This document shows, piece after piece, positions 41,693 to 52,674 of a DNA stretch of 64,000 nt. Each line of letters begins with the position of its first letter. Positions within the stretch are counted from its first letter, which is position 1. The notes under the pieces are model-generated. The model did no database searches and was not told the origin of the DNA. It worked only from the letters and a program-made list of their open reading frames with translations. The stretch comes from Mesostigma viride. Lineage: Eukaryota > Streptophyta > Mesostigmatophyceae > Mesostigmatales > Mesostigmataceae. A program made the position numbers and the translations under genes. The stretch covers positions 2,146,479-2,210,478 of the forward strand of contig RPFO01000076.1 of assembly GCA_009746045.1 (NCBI GenBank), given 5' to 3'.

Positions 41693-44600
41693 GCCTGTCA
41701 GCCGGGGGTAACCTGGACAGGTCCTTAGATAGTACCCCAGATAAAAATTTTTGCCTGCCTGTTTTTATAACCTCTGTAGGAGCTGAATCATCCCTACCAC
41801 TACGTGTGCGTCCTCTTATGTTCTTGAATGGTGGCTTAACCGTCCCTCATACTGTTGTAGATCCCTTCCTGCATGCTGATGAACTCTTGAATGTCTCTGT
41901 GTTAGTGGATAGCGGTGCGGCTAGCTCCTTTGTGAGCGAGGCCCTAGTTAGGCGTTTAGGACTAGTCCCTACCCCTCACACAAAAACTGTCACTGTCCAT
42001 TATGCTGACGGTCGCACCAGTCATTCCCCGGGTACGGTGTCCCTTCCCCTGGTCATACAAGGACGTACGGTCAACCTGACGGCCACTATAGGCCCTATCA
42101 CTACAGCTGATGTATTACTAGGATTAGATTGGCACCAGGATAATAAATTACTATTAATTATGATACTATGGTCATTTGGTTTCCAGATAGCTCTTACTGG
42201 GTACCAGAACGTCATTATAGATTAGAAAATTTATCCTTGGTAGATATTACTCCTCCTACACCTGTTGATCCTCCTGTGAGACCTATACCTGAAGTATTAA
42301 TGTCCAATGACGAATTGCGATCTGAACTAAAGGAATATGGATACCTATTATGTATGTTCCTTCAGTTAGAAGTACAGGAGATACCTATCACTAATAATAG
42401 TGTGGATATAGATGTAAATACAGTGGATACAATAGGAGTGGGATTTACTGAAAATGAAATAGTAAGATACATGGCTGTGATAGATTCCTCAAAAGTTTTT
42501 GAAGAAAAGACTCCTTCTTATCCTCCTCCTCGTTCTGTTTTACACCGTGTAGTTATCAAGGACGGTGCAGTTCCTACGCACTCTCCGATGTATAGAATGG
42601 GCCCTACCGAGTTAAAGGAACTAAAACAGATTTTAGTGTCATTATTAGAAGCAGGATTGATAGAGCCTAGTAACTCCCCTACTCAGCTGGTGTCCTGTTA
42701 GTTCCTAAGCCAAATGGCAAGTTTCGCCTAGTTACTGATTATAGGAAGTTGAATGATATTACTGTGAAGTCTAAATACCCTCTACCTCGTATTGATGATA
42801 TATTTAATAAGGTTAAAGGTTCCACTTGTTTCACAGTACTGGATTGTGCGGATGGTTTTTGGCAGTTGCGGATAGCTCCTGAGGATTGCCATAAAACCGC
42901 CTTTGCTACCCCTTTTGGTCATTACCAGTTTAGAGTAGCGGCTATGGGACTCTGTAACTCGCCTGCCTCTTTTCAAATGTTAATGAATGAAGTGCTTAGA
43001 CCTGTTATGGGAAATTCTCACCTTCCTCAGGTGTCCTCTGATTAAAGGATCCTTCCTTCTCCTCTGTTTCTTTATCTGAGCATGACCGTTCTTGTGCTCA
43101 AGCTTACTTAGATGATATTCTTATTTACTCTCCTGATTTTGAAACGCACCTACGTGATTTAAAGAAAGTATTAGAAATAATGGCTGAAAATTCTTTGTGG
43201 GCGCGCCGTGCTAAAGTTCGTTCGGGTAGGAGTGTCCCATTTTTAGGGCACGTTCTGTCAGATGCCGGGGTCGCTACCGACCCGGATAAAACTAAGTCAA
43301 TTCAGGAATGGCCTACCCCTACCGACGTTAAAGGTGTACGTAGTTTTCTAGGAATTGCTTCTTACTATAGGCGTTTTATCCCGCGTTTCGCAACTATAGC
43401 AGCCCCTATTAATCATTTATTAAAGAAGGATATCCCCTTTGTTTGGAGTAGTGAATGTCAGTCGGCTTTTCAGTGCCTAAAATCCCTACTCCTTTCCCCT
43501 CCTGTACTCATCCTACCGGATACTACTAAACCCTTTGTTGTGGCTACAGATGCTAGTAAGGTAGCTATAGGTGGCGTCCTTCTCCAGGATCAGGGTCAGG
43601 GCTTACAGCCAATTGAGTATATCTCTAGGACAATGCTCCCTGCGGAGCGTAACTATCCCGTACACCAGCAGGAACTCTTAGCTGTGGTGTATTGTTGCCA
43701 CGCGTGGCAGCACTTTCTTAAAGGTGCTCAATTTGATGTCTGCTGAATGAACCCTGTGAGCTAGATCCTTATAGATTAGTTATCCAAACGGATCACCGTC
43801 CCCTTACCCATCTTCTCTCCCAACCCAACCTTACCCCTCGGCAAGCGCGCTGGATGGAATTTTTAGCACAGTTTTCCCCTTTTAAACTTCAGTATGTCAA
43901 GGGTGTAGATAACATAGTACCAGATGCACTCTCTCGTCGTGCAGACTACTCCTTTTTCGAGGACCTTGATGTTCTCAATACTACTCTAGTTCCTACTACT
44001 ATGGGTGTAACCCCTTATGGTGAACTACCTGATGATGAATCCTATGCCTACCTCTTTCATACAGCTGTTCGCATGCCTGATCTCCTTTCTCACGTAGGAC
44101 TCTCTCTCCCGTGTGAGGCCCTTCCCGTGGCCTCGGTGGGGGGGAGGGGAAAAATAAAATTTCTATACCGCTTAGCCATATAGCGACTAGGTCAGGAAAG
44201 TCTTATGAAAACGTAGTCCCTCTAGGACCTCCCCTTCTCTTTGGCAAGGCGGTAGGAGATCTCTTTAAACCTGTTCTGGATACCTCTGTAGCGATGCCTA
44301 CCTCTGATCTTGAACGCCTTATTAGTAGATTTACGGCCACTGAGCCGGAAGCATTAGCTGCCATTGCTGCACATCCCCAACAATTAGGCAAGCACCCTTG
44401 TAAATTTGTAGGTGGGTTTTTATATGTGCAGATAGCAGATTCTCCCCTCAATGGCGCCTGTATGTCCCTCCTATCTGTCGCTCCTCCTTGCTCTTTGAGT
44501 TGCATGACTTAGCTGCTCATCAGGGTGGTAAACGGGTACGGGACTTAGTAGCCCGCTCTTATTACTGGCCTTCCCTTTATAAGGATGTAGATGAGTATGT

Positions 44601-44848
44601 TAGAACTTGTCAATCTTGCCAGGAGATGAAACCCAATAACGTAGGACAGATAGCAGAACCTAGGACCTTGCCTGACCCCATCATGCCGTGGGATTCTATC
44701 ATGATGGATTTTGTAGGACCTTTTAGAAAGAATGATAGAGGCAATGCCCAAATCCTTGTGTTCATAGATCGTTTTACGCGTATGTGCCATCTTGTGCCGT
44801 GTCCTTTAGAACTCACAGCACGTGATTGCGCACGCCTATACCTCAATA

Positions 44849-47182
44849 ATTTTCTGAGCTATCTGCTCATTTTATAGTTATGTTGCGGCGGGCTCAAAGG
44901 GGGCCGATCTGCCGCCTGTAGCGTAGCTCTACCGTACGTCACCTACACCATGTTAGGTGCTTGTTGTTACTTAGGACTAGAGAGAGAAAGGGACCGGCGG
45001 TGCGCCGGTACTAGTGCCTACTGGCAACCGTGCCCGCCCTTGATTGAGGGGGGCGCGGCGCCTTGAGACATGTGCTTTGTTTTCCATTTTCACACCGTAC
45101 TTAGAGTGGTGTGGTGAACGTAGGGAGGCCTTTTTGCAGCTTCGCAACTTGATCCCAGCATTTGCTGGCAAGGTCGGCTGGCCGCTATGGCGGCTGCGCT
45201 GAATGTAAGACGATGCTATCGGCCTCTCCGGGCGTGGAGAGGCCTGGAATAAAAGTCTTTATGATCGCCACCTACCGTTACAGGCCACGGTAATGGTTGT
45301 TGGGTGGGGGGCTCTACGATTTGAGTAAAAGGGTGTGATTTCCGGCGCTGGGCCCACTGACGATTCCCCTCTACCCCTGGGTGCGGCAAGCAGCTTCCTG
45401 ACACTGGGGAAGCTGCGTTTTTTAGTCGGACAACGTCAGGGAAGGAGCCATACAGGCCAGGGCCAGCGGCTACGGTGGAAAGAATCACAGGTGGAGGCGA
45501 ATCTGCCTTAAACGTGGAAATGGCTAGCGCGGGGTGCCAGGGTAGCCCATAACTACCAGGAGCCTGACAGCGGACCCGATCTTTCGGCCTGTGGCCAGAC
45601 GGGAGTTTCGGGGAGGATGCGGGGCTGGAGCGAATCTTGGTGGGAGGAGCGCGCTCTTCATAATTGCCCAGTTTTTCAGCAAAGGCAGCGGCTGCCGTGG
45701 GTCGGGGGGGGGTCCTGTCGGCATGGGGAGGTCGGCAGGCACTCTGTACCCTCTCGGCGCTCCGGCGAGCAGGCCCCTTCTGCCCTTGGCGATAAGGGAG
45801 AGGTGGGAAGCTGCGGAAAACCGTGGGTATTCATGCGCACTTACAAAAAATCTGGTTAAGAAACTCTACAGCGCTTGGCAAGCCTGGAAAAAAATTTTCC
45901 CCTCGCGGGGGGCGCGTGAAAACGCGGGGGGCTCCGCTACGCCCGCCCAAAGGCGGCGGGCTCCGCTTTGCCTTTGCCGTTTTCACGCGCCTCCCACGAG
46001 GGGGGGGGGTGCGTGTGGAACCCGGCAGTGCGGTCCGGCTTTGTTTTAAGAAAATGCATTATATACCATAATAAAGCTCCACTCGGCTGCGGCTGCGCCA
46101 AGGCTCGTGACACCATGGCGATGGTGAGCCTTGGCGCTAGGAGGTCCGCAGCCATCATTATCACCACGATGGGGGGTTATGGAGCCAGTGGCAGTGGCTC
46201 TACCCTCGGGAAATCCCAGCGGCTTTGCCGGTGGGCTGGTGATGGTGGTTGGGTGAGCTGGAGACGTTCCCAGGTGGCATAAGTCCTAAAGCGGCAGCAC
46301 TGGGATGCGCCCCTCTAAGAAGGGGAACGCATGTGGCTCCGCCCTGCGTCCGCCGGGAGACCGTAGCGGCCACACGGGGGCGGGAAGGGGGGCATCATCA
46401 TGCCAACAAGAGCCCAGCATTCCAAGTGGTTGCGTTCCTACCACCAGGGCTGGAAACGGCCTGGGTGGCCAGAGATGGTGATGTGGGACAAGATTGGACC
46501 AAGGGGGCATGTGCTGGGCCCCAGCATGGTGAACTGGCCTAACTTGACAATGACTTGTACAATGATTTTGAGGGTGTGGCTAGGCTCAACTGTTAAAGCC
46601 TGCACACACTTATTGTAATAAACTTGTTTCTCTGGTAGGAAGGCACTCCAATGGACCTTAGCTTCAGCACCTATTTTCTGAGCTATCTGCTCATTTTATA
46701 GTTATGTTGCGGCGGGCTCAAAGGGGGCCGATCTGCCGCCTGTAGCGTAGCTCTACCGTACGTCACCTACACCATGTTAGGTGCTTGTTGTTACTTAGGA
46801 CTAGAGAGAGAAAGGGACCGGCGGTGCGCCGGTACTAGTGCCTACTGGCAACCGTGCCCGCCCTTGATTGAGGGGGGCGCGGCGCCTTGAGACATGTGCT
46901 TTGTTTTCCATTTTCACACCGTACTTAGAGTGGTGTGGTGAACGTAGGGAGGCCTTTTTGCAGCTCCCACCCACCCACCCTCGCTGCTGTTGGGGACAAG
47001 ATTGGACCAAGGGGGCATGTGCTGGGCCCCAGCATGGTGAACTGGCCTAACTTGACAATGACTTGTACAATGATTTTGAGGGTGTGGCTAGGCTCAACTG
47101 TTAAAGCCTGCACACACTTATTGTAATAAACTTGTTTCTCTGGTAGGAAGGCACTCCAATGGACCTTAGCTTCAGCACCTAT
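44849..47182 (+). mobile_element. Tandem-dimer element with AT target duplication (in element E integrase)
   Basis: Two head-to-tail units, 44851-46672 and 46675-47180, each start TTTCTGAGCTATC and end CTTCAGCACCT. AT stands before, between and after them (44849-44850, 46673-46674, 47181-47182). The units share their first ~290 bp and last ~185 bp; unit 1 has about 1.35 kb extra in the middle (about 45140-46487) where unit 2 has only about 25 bp, CCCACCCACCCTCGCTGCTG plus a few bases. AATAAAC lies near each right end. Excising everything between the outer AT copies restores the integrase frame. No transposase-like ORF was recognised. Confidence 0.8.
45901..46002. repeat. Large hairpin inside the dimer element
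   Basis: GGCGCGTGAAAACG (45911-45924) pairs perfectly with CGTTTTCACGCGCC; flanking CCTCGNGGG/CCCNCGAGG extends the stem to about 24 bp with two mismatches. The loop is GC-rich. A second 9-bp hairpin (GGCCTCTCC/GGAGAGGCC) is at 45221-45244. Confidence 0.8.
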
Positions 47183-48227
47183 GTATACAGATATCATGGT
47201 TTGAGTAGGCAGTTTATTAGTGATAAGGATAAGTTATTTACCTCAGATTTTTGGCAGCAGTTTTTCGCTGCCATCGGTACCAAGGTTACCTACGGTACTG
47301 CCTATCACTCCTCCTCCTCTCATTTAGTGGAGCGTCTTAATAGGGTAGTAGAAGAAGCGCTTAGACACTATGTTAATGGCTCGGGTAGTGATTGGGAGGA
47401 TTATTTATGTTTGGTAGAGTTCTCCCTCAACAATTGTCCCCAAGCTGCGCATGGATATACGCCCTTCTTCTTAGATACTGGTAGACAGCCTCTTACTCCT
47501 ACCTCTCTCTTAGCTAGTCCTCTACGGGACAAGGATGATGTGTCCCGAGATACGGTAGAAGGTGTACAGTCCTTACTAGATAGAATGAAAACTGCTCATG
47601 ACCACGCGATCGCAGGGTACCAAAAAGCTCAGTCTAAGTACCTTGCTAGGTTGCGTGCCTCCTTAGATAGAAGAGCACCTGAGATAGAAATAGGAGATCT
47701 AGTATTAGTAGAAGGCCCCCGTGTTGGCCGTTTTGCTCATAAGTTTGAAGCAGAACTTAAGGTCAAACTTAGGCCCGCCTTCTTAGGACCCTTCCGTGTT
47801 TTGTCTAGAGTAGGAAATTTCCTATATAAAGTCGATATCCCTACCTCTTGGCAGACACATTCAAACACCTTCCATAGGAGCCAGCTAAAACTGTACCACC
47901 CTAGTACGTTCGCTGGTAGAGAGCTAGCGCCTGCCCCTTTAGAGCATAACCCTGACACTGGGGAAGTAGAAGACGAAGTAGAAAGCATCGTGGCCCATAG
48001 AGATGTCAAAAAGGGCCGCGGTACCCAGCGTCAGTACAAAGTGAAGTGGATGTATGCTCGCAGTGAAGTAGATAAGGTCTGGTATACGGAAAGCGAGCTA
48101 GATGGGTGTAGTCGCTTGCTGCAGGAATATAAAACCCTGCACAAGCTTTAGCAGTAGACCTTCTCCTCTCTTATATTATGCCTGCTGTCGACGGGTGGTT
48201 GGTTGTCCCCCCCCCTCCGCAGCCGTC

Positions 48228-49088
48228 ATGTCAGAGCCTACCCCTCCGGCTGAGAGTTCGCTGCCGTCCCCGCCCCTACCGGACCCTGAGCTGTATTTCG
48301 AGGCCCTTCCGGGCCGCTGGGTGTCGCGATCAAGTTACCCGGGTGGCGTTGCGCAGCCGGCCCTTCAGGCCCAACATGCGGGCTTAGTCAGGGCGGCCCT
48401 CTTCGGGGTCACGTGGTATGGTCCTTCCCCTGATGAGCCGCACCAGCTTGTCCTGCACGGGTTCGACGATGCCGGACACTGTTTGTTGGGGTGTGGTTCC
48501 AGCTGTCCCGCCCTGGGACAGATAGATGCGGTTCTCCGGTGCTGCCGTGTGTTCTCCTACCTCTCTACCCCTGTGGGCCGTACCTGCCTACGGGAGGTGT
48601 TCCCTTGGCTTCCGGCTGAGGGCGATGCTGAGGTAGATGAGAACCCCTGTGACCTTTTACGGGCCGTAGAATTCATGGAGATAGCTGATCAGTCGGCGGA
48701 ACTAGCGGTTAGTGGTCCTGCCCCTTCGGGCGCCCCAGCCGAGGTACATTATACGCCAGATTATTCTGCCTCAAGCGCTGCGTCCGCCTCCTCGGCGTCT
48801 GTTCCTCCCTCTCCGGTCCCGTCGTCCCCTCGGTCGACCCGGGATGTTGCAGTAGAGCCTTTCCTTCGCCTCTTTGCCTGTGGCTTCCTGGACTGGGCCC
48901 GTGGCCAGGTCGTTCTTACGCAGCATAGGTATTACTGGGCCTTTCTGGGCCTTTTTCCTGACGGTGTGTGGGCCGATGTTTTCCTCACTGTAGATAGGCA
49001 TGACAATGTCGAGGATGTGGCCCACTACCAGGCCTACCTGGATGTCCTGCTGGCCTCCCGTGGTACCTACCAGACGGATGGCCATTAG
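48228..49088 (+). CDS. Element E accessory ORF downstream of pol, unknown function
   Basis: 286 residues from the ATG at 48228 (MSEPTPPAESS); the frame is also open upstream into the end of pol. Intact despite the frameshifts in pol. It has a Pro/Ser-rich N-terminus, a Cys-containing middle (GHCLLGCGSSCPALGQ), a Ser/Ala/Pro-rich linker and a C-terminal segment rich in Phe, Leu and Tyr (FLRLFACGFLDWARGQ). I see no signal peptide or transmembrane helix, so it is not an obvious envelope. I do not recognise the family. Its position after pol matches where some gypsy elements carry a third ORF. Confidence 0.55.
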   Translation: MSEPTPPAESSLPSPPLPDPELYFEALPGRWVSRSSYPGGVAQPALQAQHAGLVRAALFGVTWYGPSPDEPHQLVLHGFDDAGHCLLGCGSSCPALGQIDAVLRCCRVFSYLSTPVGRTCLREVFPWLPAEGDAEVDENPCDLLRAVEFMEIADQSAELAVSGPAPSGAPAEVHYTPDYSASSAASASSASVPPSPVPSSPRSTRDVAVEPFLRLFACGFLDWARGQVVLTQHRYYWAFLGLFPDGVWADVFLTVDRHDNVEDVAHYQAYLDVLLASRGTYQTDGH

Positions 49089-49446
49089 ATAGAGGGCCTT
49101 AGGCCCGACCTGAGGGTGTTGTCCCTCCGGTATGTAGAGTCGCCCTCATATTCTGGCCAGTTGGTTGACGTTCTTGGTCCTTGACGCCGATGTGTTTACT
49201 CTGTGTGTCCTGCCCAGTGCCGTTCCCCCCCGGCCAGGACTCCGTTCCAGGCAGTTAGGGGAACCTCCCACCAGGCTTGGTGCTGGCTAACCCTACACCA
49301 CCCGGCGTGGTGGTGGAGACCGTGTGAACTATTGGTGTTTTGTATCTGGGATGGTCTATCGATTGTGTTGGTGTGTGTTGGGTGCATTAGGGTTTTCCTA
49401 CCCCTTCGTTTCCTCCCAGTGCGTAGGGAGAGGGCTCCCTACCTTT
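49089..49446 (+). other. Element E 3' untranslated internal region
   Basis: Noncoding sequence between the accessory ORF and the polypurine tract. Confidence 0.6.
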
Positions 49447-49458
49447 GTGGGGGGGAGG
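49447..49458 (+). promoter_or_regulatory. Element E polypurine tract
   Basis: GTGGGGGGGAGG directly before the 3' LTR. Confidence 0.8.
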
Positions 49459-50030
49459 TGTTACGTCGCGTAACAATTCGTTGTAGTTACGGACGTAAAT
49501 TAGGTCTTTTGCCTCAGTTGTCCCTAGGTTTACGTTTAGGCTCCTACCGGGACATTATTGTCTTCGTAACAGTACTGTGGTACATTGGGTGCCGTTGGGC
49601 GCCGCGCCGCGTACTTTACTAGTGGTCCTGATCCTTTGGTAGAATGTAGTGGACCAGCGTGCATCAGTAGATGTAGTGGACCAGCGTGCATCTGTAGGCG
49701 AGGGCCATGTTGGCCCGAGCGTGTTGGACCGTTGGTGACCATTTATGCGTGTTCTACCCCTTGTGTGTGCACTCGGCGTGTGTTAAATGAATTAACACAT
49801 ATAGGCTTGGGTCACGGCAGTGTAGTTGTGTTTCCTTCCTCTTTTCCTGGAGTAAACGGGTTTGATTAAATGGCCTATGGCATATTACAGTAGTACATAT
49901 GTAAATGCATTGAGATCTGGTTCGTCTCGGTCGTCTTTCGCTAGGGGTGTAAATAGAAGCGGCCTCACTAGTTTAGGTAGTATCAGGACCGGTAGAGGTA
50001 GAGGTGGCGGCCGAGGCTTGCGGCGTAACA
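49459..50030 (+). repeat. Element E 3' LTR
   Basis: 572 bp, one base different from the 5' LTR (TTGTC(G/C)CTAGG). Confidence 0.96.
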
Positions 50031-50422
50031 GCGTGTCGCGGACTCTGCAGAAATGCACAGATATGCCAGACATGTGAACATTAGCCTGGTCGCTACCGCC
50101 CACCATTGCCGCCCCGGTTGCCGCCAGCGACAGCCGTTGCATGCCGCCCCTGTTACCGCCCTGGTTACCGCCCCAGTTACTGTCCACGGTAGCCACCATG
50201 GTTGCCGCCCTGGTAGCTGCCCGCGGTTGCCGCCCCGGTTGCCGCCCCGGTTGCCGCCCCTGCCCCTGCCCCCGGCAACCGCCCCGCCGCCGGCCCCGCC
50301 GCCGCCCCGGCAGCTGACCCACGGCAGCCGCCCCCCTGCCGCCCCGGCGACCGGCCGGTTACCGGGGCGAGCCGGGGTCCCCGGTTCGCCCCGGCGAGGT
50401 CCGGTTAACCGCCCCCCCCGTT
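50031..50422. repeat. CACTA right subterminal region
   Basis: GC-rich variants of CCGCCCCGGTTGCCGCC and GTTACCGCC, richest in 50095-50420, similar in character to the left subterminal satellite but without a regular period. Confidence 0.75.
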
Positions 50423-50467
50423 ACCGGCCCGGTTACCGTGCCGCCCCGGTGAGAAAAACGGTTAGTG
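50423..50467 (-). repeat. CACTA right terminal inverted repeat
   Basis: Exact complement of 27470-27514; ends GGTTAGTG at 50467. Confidence 0.95.
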
Positions 50468-52305
50468 CTACGCGACTTCGTCCTGATCTTGATGCAGGCA
50501 GGACACTGAGCACGCACATTCTTCAGCTCGTTGTATAAAGGTGCCCCTAACATGTGTGCCCCCTCTACCTCGGCTTGGGCCTCATGCCCGTATGCACGGT
50601 GCATCTGGTATGCTAACAGTTTCAGGGTGACAGCCTGAGGTGCAGTGGCATTGTCAGGATTCTCAACAGGTGGGGTGACTACTGGGGTAGTGACATTGGC
50701 TAACTGGGCAGCTTCAGAGGCTGCGCGAAAGGCCGCCCGTGTGAGCACCTTGCCAATGTGAAGATCCACACTAGGGTGGTGTGTACCGAGAACATCTGCC
50801 CGCCCAGCATTCTCTTGCACTGTCACAACATTCCTCATAGGCCCAACCGCCCCAGTATCTAGCTGGGGTGCTGCAGTAGTGCTTGGTCGCTCGGCGTTGT
50901 ACACACCCGACCTAGAAGACACCACATTGCTTAGGTCACGCATTGTAGACCCGTGCTCAGGAAGCACGTGATCCTGGCGCGACAGAGCCAGCGCAGCATC
51001 AACGGATTGCGTGAGCACATCACGGAATGAGACAGAGGATGCAGTCACGTTGCTTTTAGGAACGACGTCAGGCTCTACGACGGCCCGGTTCAGCGTGACG
51101 CATTGAGCAAAAGAAGGGGTATCGAGCGTGCTCTCACCTGACTTTCGTGCTGCCCGTCGCTCTGCCCACTCCTCGCGTGTGCCGTGGACGACGATGCGCT
51201 TGGCCTTGCACGCCTCCACGCTGTGACCACGCAGAACGTCGTGGCACTTGCGGCAAAGGTTGTCCTCGAGCTCCAGGTCCGGGCGAACTCGGCAGTCATC
51301 CCGGACATGGCGACGTCCGAAGCAGCGCTCACAGCGTTGCTTGCGGTCAGTAGACGCCCCCTGCTGCCGCTTGGCCGGGGGATGATCACCCTGCTTGGCG
51401 TCGCCACCATGCCCGCGCTTGCGCCCTCGCTGGCCCCCATTGTTGCCGTGGCCGACGACCTTTTTCAGGATGGCCGTAAGCTCCGACCGCGTAATTGGAG
51501 CCTCTGCGCCTGAAGAAGAAGACGCGCCGGCATCCACCTTGCGCAGGGATGGCAGAGCAGCCGAGGCAGCCGGCTTGGACTGCGCACTCTTGAAGCATGA
51601 GATTAAATACAGCATGCCCTCGTCGAAACTGACAGCACTCTTCTTTTTGAGTTCCGTCGCTATGGTCAGATGCACATCCGACGACAGGTCGCATTTCTTG
51701 AGAAATCGATTGCACAGGAAAATGGGCTTGAGAGTATCTAGCAGCTTGTGCTTGTGCACGAAGACCTGGAAATCATGTGCAGCCCCGGGCAAATTTGCCT
51801 TATTAACTGCATAGCCCTCGAAGTCATTGAAGGCTTGCTCGTTGGCCTCTTCCTTAGACCGCGACAAGTGGGCATCTAGACCGTTGTAAAAAACTTCCCA
51901 GGTTTGTTTGTTGTCGTCCGCAATGCGAACTAGATTGGCAATGTTTGGGTGCTTTGTTGTACTGCAGAATACTGCACGGAACTTGCCAATCAGCTCCGAA
52001 TCTTTGTCTGCGCGTCCATCGCGCAGACGCTTGAGAGCAGCTAGAAAATCTGCTGCGTCGTCCGCCGTATAGTCGGCAGGTAGATCCGCGGGCACCTCCG
52101 TTTGCTTGAGAGGGCCGCGATTCAGTACATCGTCAGCAGCAAGCATCAGATGCTTGAACTGCTTGGCCAGTTCAGGTTGCGCCACGAGGGTTTGCATCAA
52201 CCTCGTGGCCTCGTCCGCACTAAAGCGTGGCAGGACGGTCCCTGCGGCCTCGCCACTTGGCGTATCTGTGTGTTCGCCCGTGCGGCTCCGTGTACCGGAA
52301 GCCAT
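50468..52305 (-). CDS. Element A gag plus integrase zinc finger
   Basis: About 612 codons up to the CACTA boundary; the apparent extension to 50359 reads into the transposon end. The first ATG (MASGTRSRTGEH) is 20 bp inside the LTR. The N-terminal 300 residues are helical gag. Two zinc knuckles follow, CERCFGRRHVRDDC and CRKCHDVLRGHSVEAC. After a variable Ser/Thr/Val linker comes the integrase HHCC finger, HRAYGHE...CPACIK, cut off two codons later. No stop or protease lies between gag and integrase, so the two are one polyprotein. Confidence 0.85.
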
Positions 52306-52324
52306 CGGGATTTTTATGAATACA
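52306..52324 (-). other. Element A 19-nt leader, no TGG primer site
   Basis: The minus strand reads TGTATTCATAAAAATCCCG between the 5' LTR and the gag ATG. It does not begin TGG. The corresponding positions in elements B and C start CGTATTACTC and CGTACTCAAA, so a shared YGTAYTM-like start may be this lineage's primer site. Confidence 0.5.
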
Positions 52325-52669
52325 AGTTAAAGCCCGACCGGCTCAGCTATGGCGGTCGGTCACGTTGAGCTTGGGATAAGGTGAACACAGAGAACTGCTG
52401 TCGGAGCTGGCCCACCACTGGTTTATGTCTTAGCCAGCAAACCCTATCCGGTTAGCCGTAACCGTGGGACAAGCTAGCTGTCCGTACCGACCCGGATAAG
52501 GCCCCGGACTGGGGCCTAGGTGGCGCCGGCCCTAGGCGCCGCCCTTAGACCGGTCGACCGCATCGGACCGCCGGATTATAGCCGGCGGCTTAGCGGACGC
52601 TAGCGGAAGGCGTGCGGACGGACATGGGGAACTTAGAGCCAGATCCTAGGGCTCTAGAGTTACTCAACT
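52325..52669 (-). repeat. Element A 5' LTR
   Basis: 345 bp; differs from 23514-23858 at one base. The 5-bp repeat GGGCT follows at 52670-52674. Confidence 0.95.
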
Positions 52670-52674
52670 GGGCT

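Larger units (their letters stand above)
41770..48151 (+). pseudogene. Element E pol: protease, RT, RNase H, integrase, chromodomain
   Basis: The protease has LVDSGAASSFVSEALVRRLG and VLLGLDW (41905-42135). RT has LVTDYRKLND, TVLDCADGFWQLRIAPEDCH, FRVAAMGLCNSPASFQ and catalytic YLDD at 43105-43116. RNase H begins VVATDASKVAIGGVLL and includes HQQELLAVV; the tether ends VDNIVPDALSRR. Integrase has the zinc finger HDLAAH...CQSCQ, a first Asp in MMDFVGPF (about 44706), then, after the dimer insertion, ISDKDKLFTSDFW and HLVERLNRVVEE. The C-terminus (VESIVAHRDVKKGRGTQRQY to ELDGCSRLLQEY) is a chromodomain-like fold, marking a chromovirus. Frames change near 42145, 42675, 43037, 43737, 44135 and 44493, mostly repairable by one base in a homopolymer. 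Confidence 0.9.
38393..50035 (+). mobile_element. Element E: Ty3/gypsy chromovirus with accessory ORFs
   Basis: LTRs 38398-38969 and 49459-50030 (572 bp, one difference seen) start TGTTACGTCGC and end GCGGCGTAACA, an 11-bp inverted terminus with one mismatch. They are flanked by the 5-bp duplication GCGTG (38393-38397 and 50031-50035). Plus-strand order: LTR-initiated RGG ORF, viroplasmin-like ORF, gag, protease, RT, RNase H, integrase with chromodomain, accessory ORF. The pol order RT-RH-IN is that of gypsy. A tandem-dimer element interrupts integrase. Many one-base frameshifts occur despite near-identical LTRs. Confidence 0.93.
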
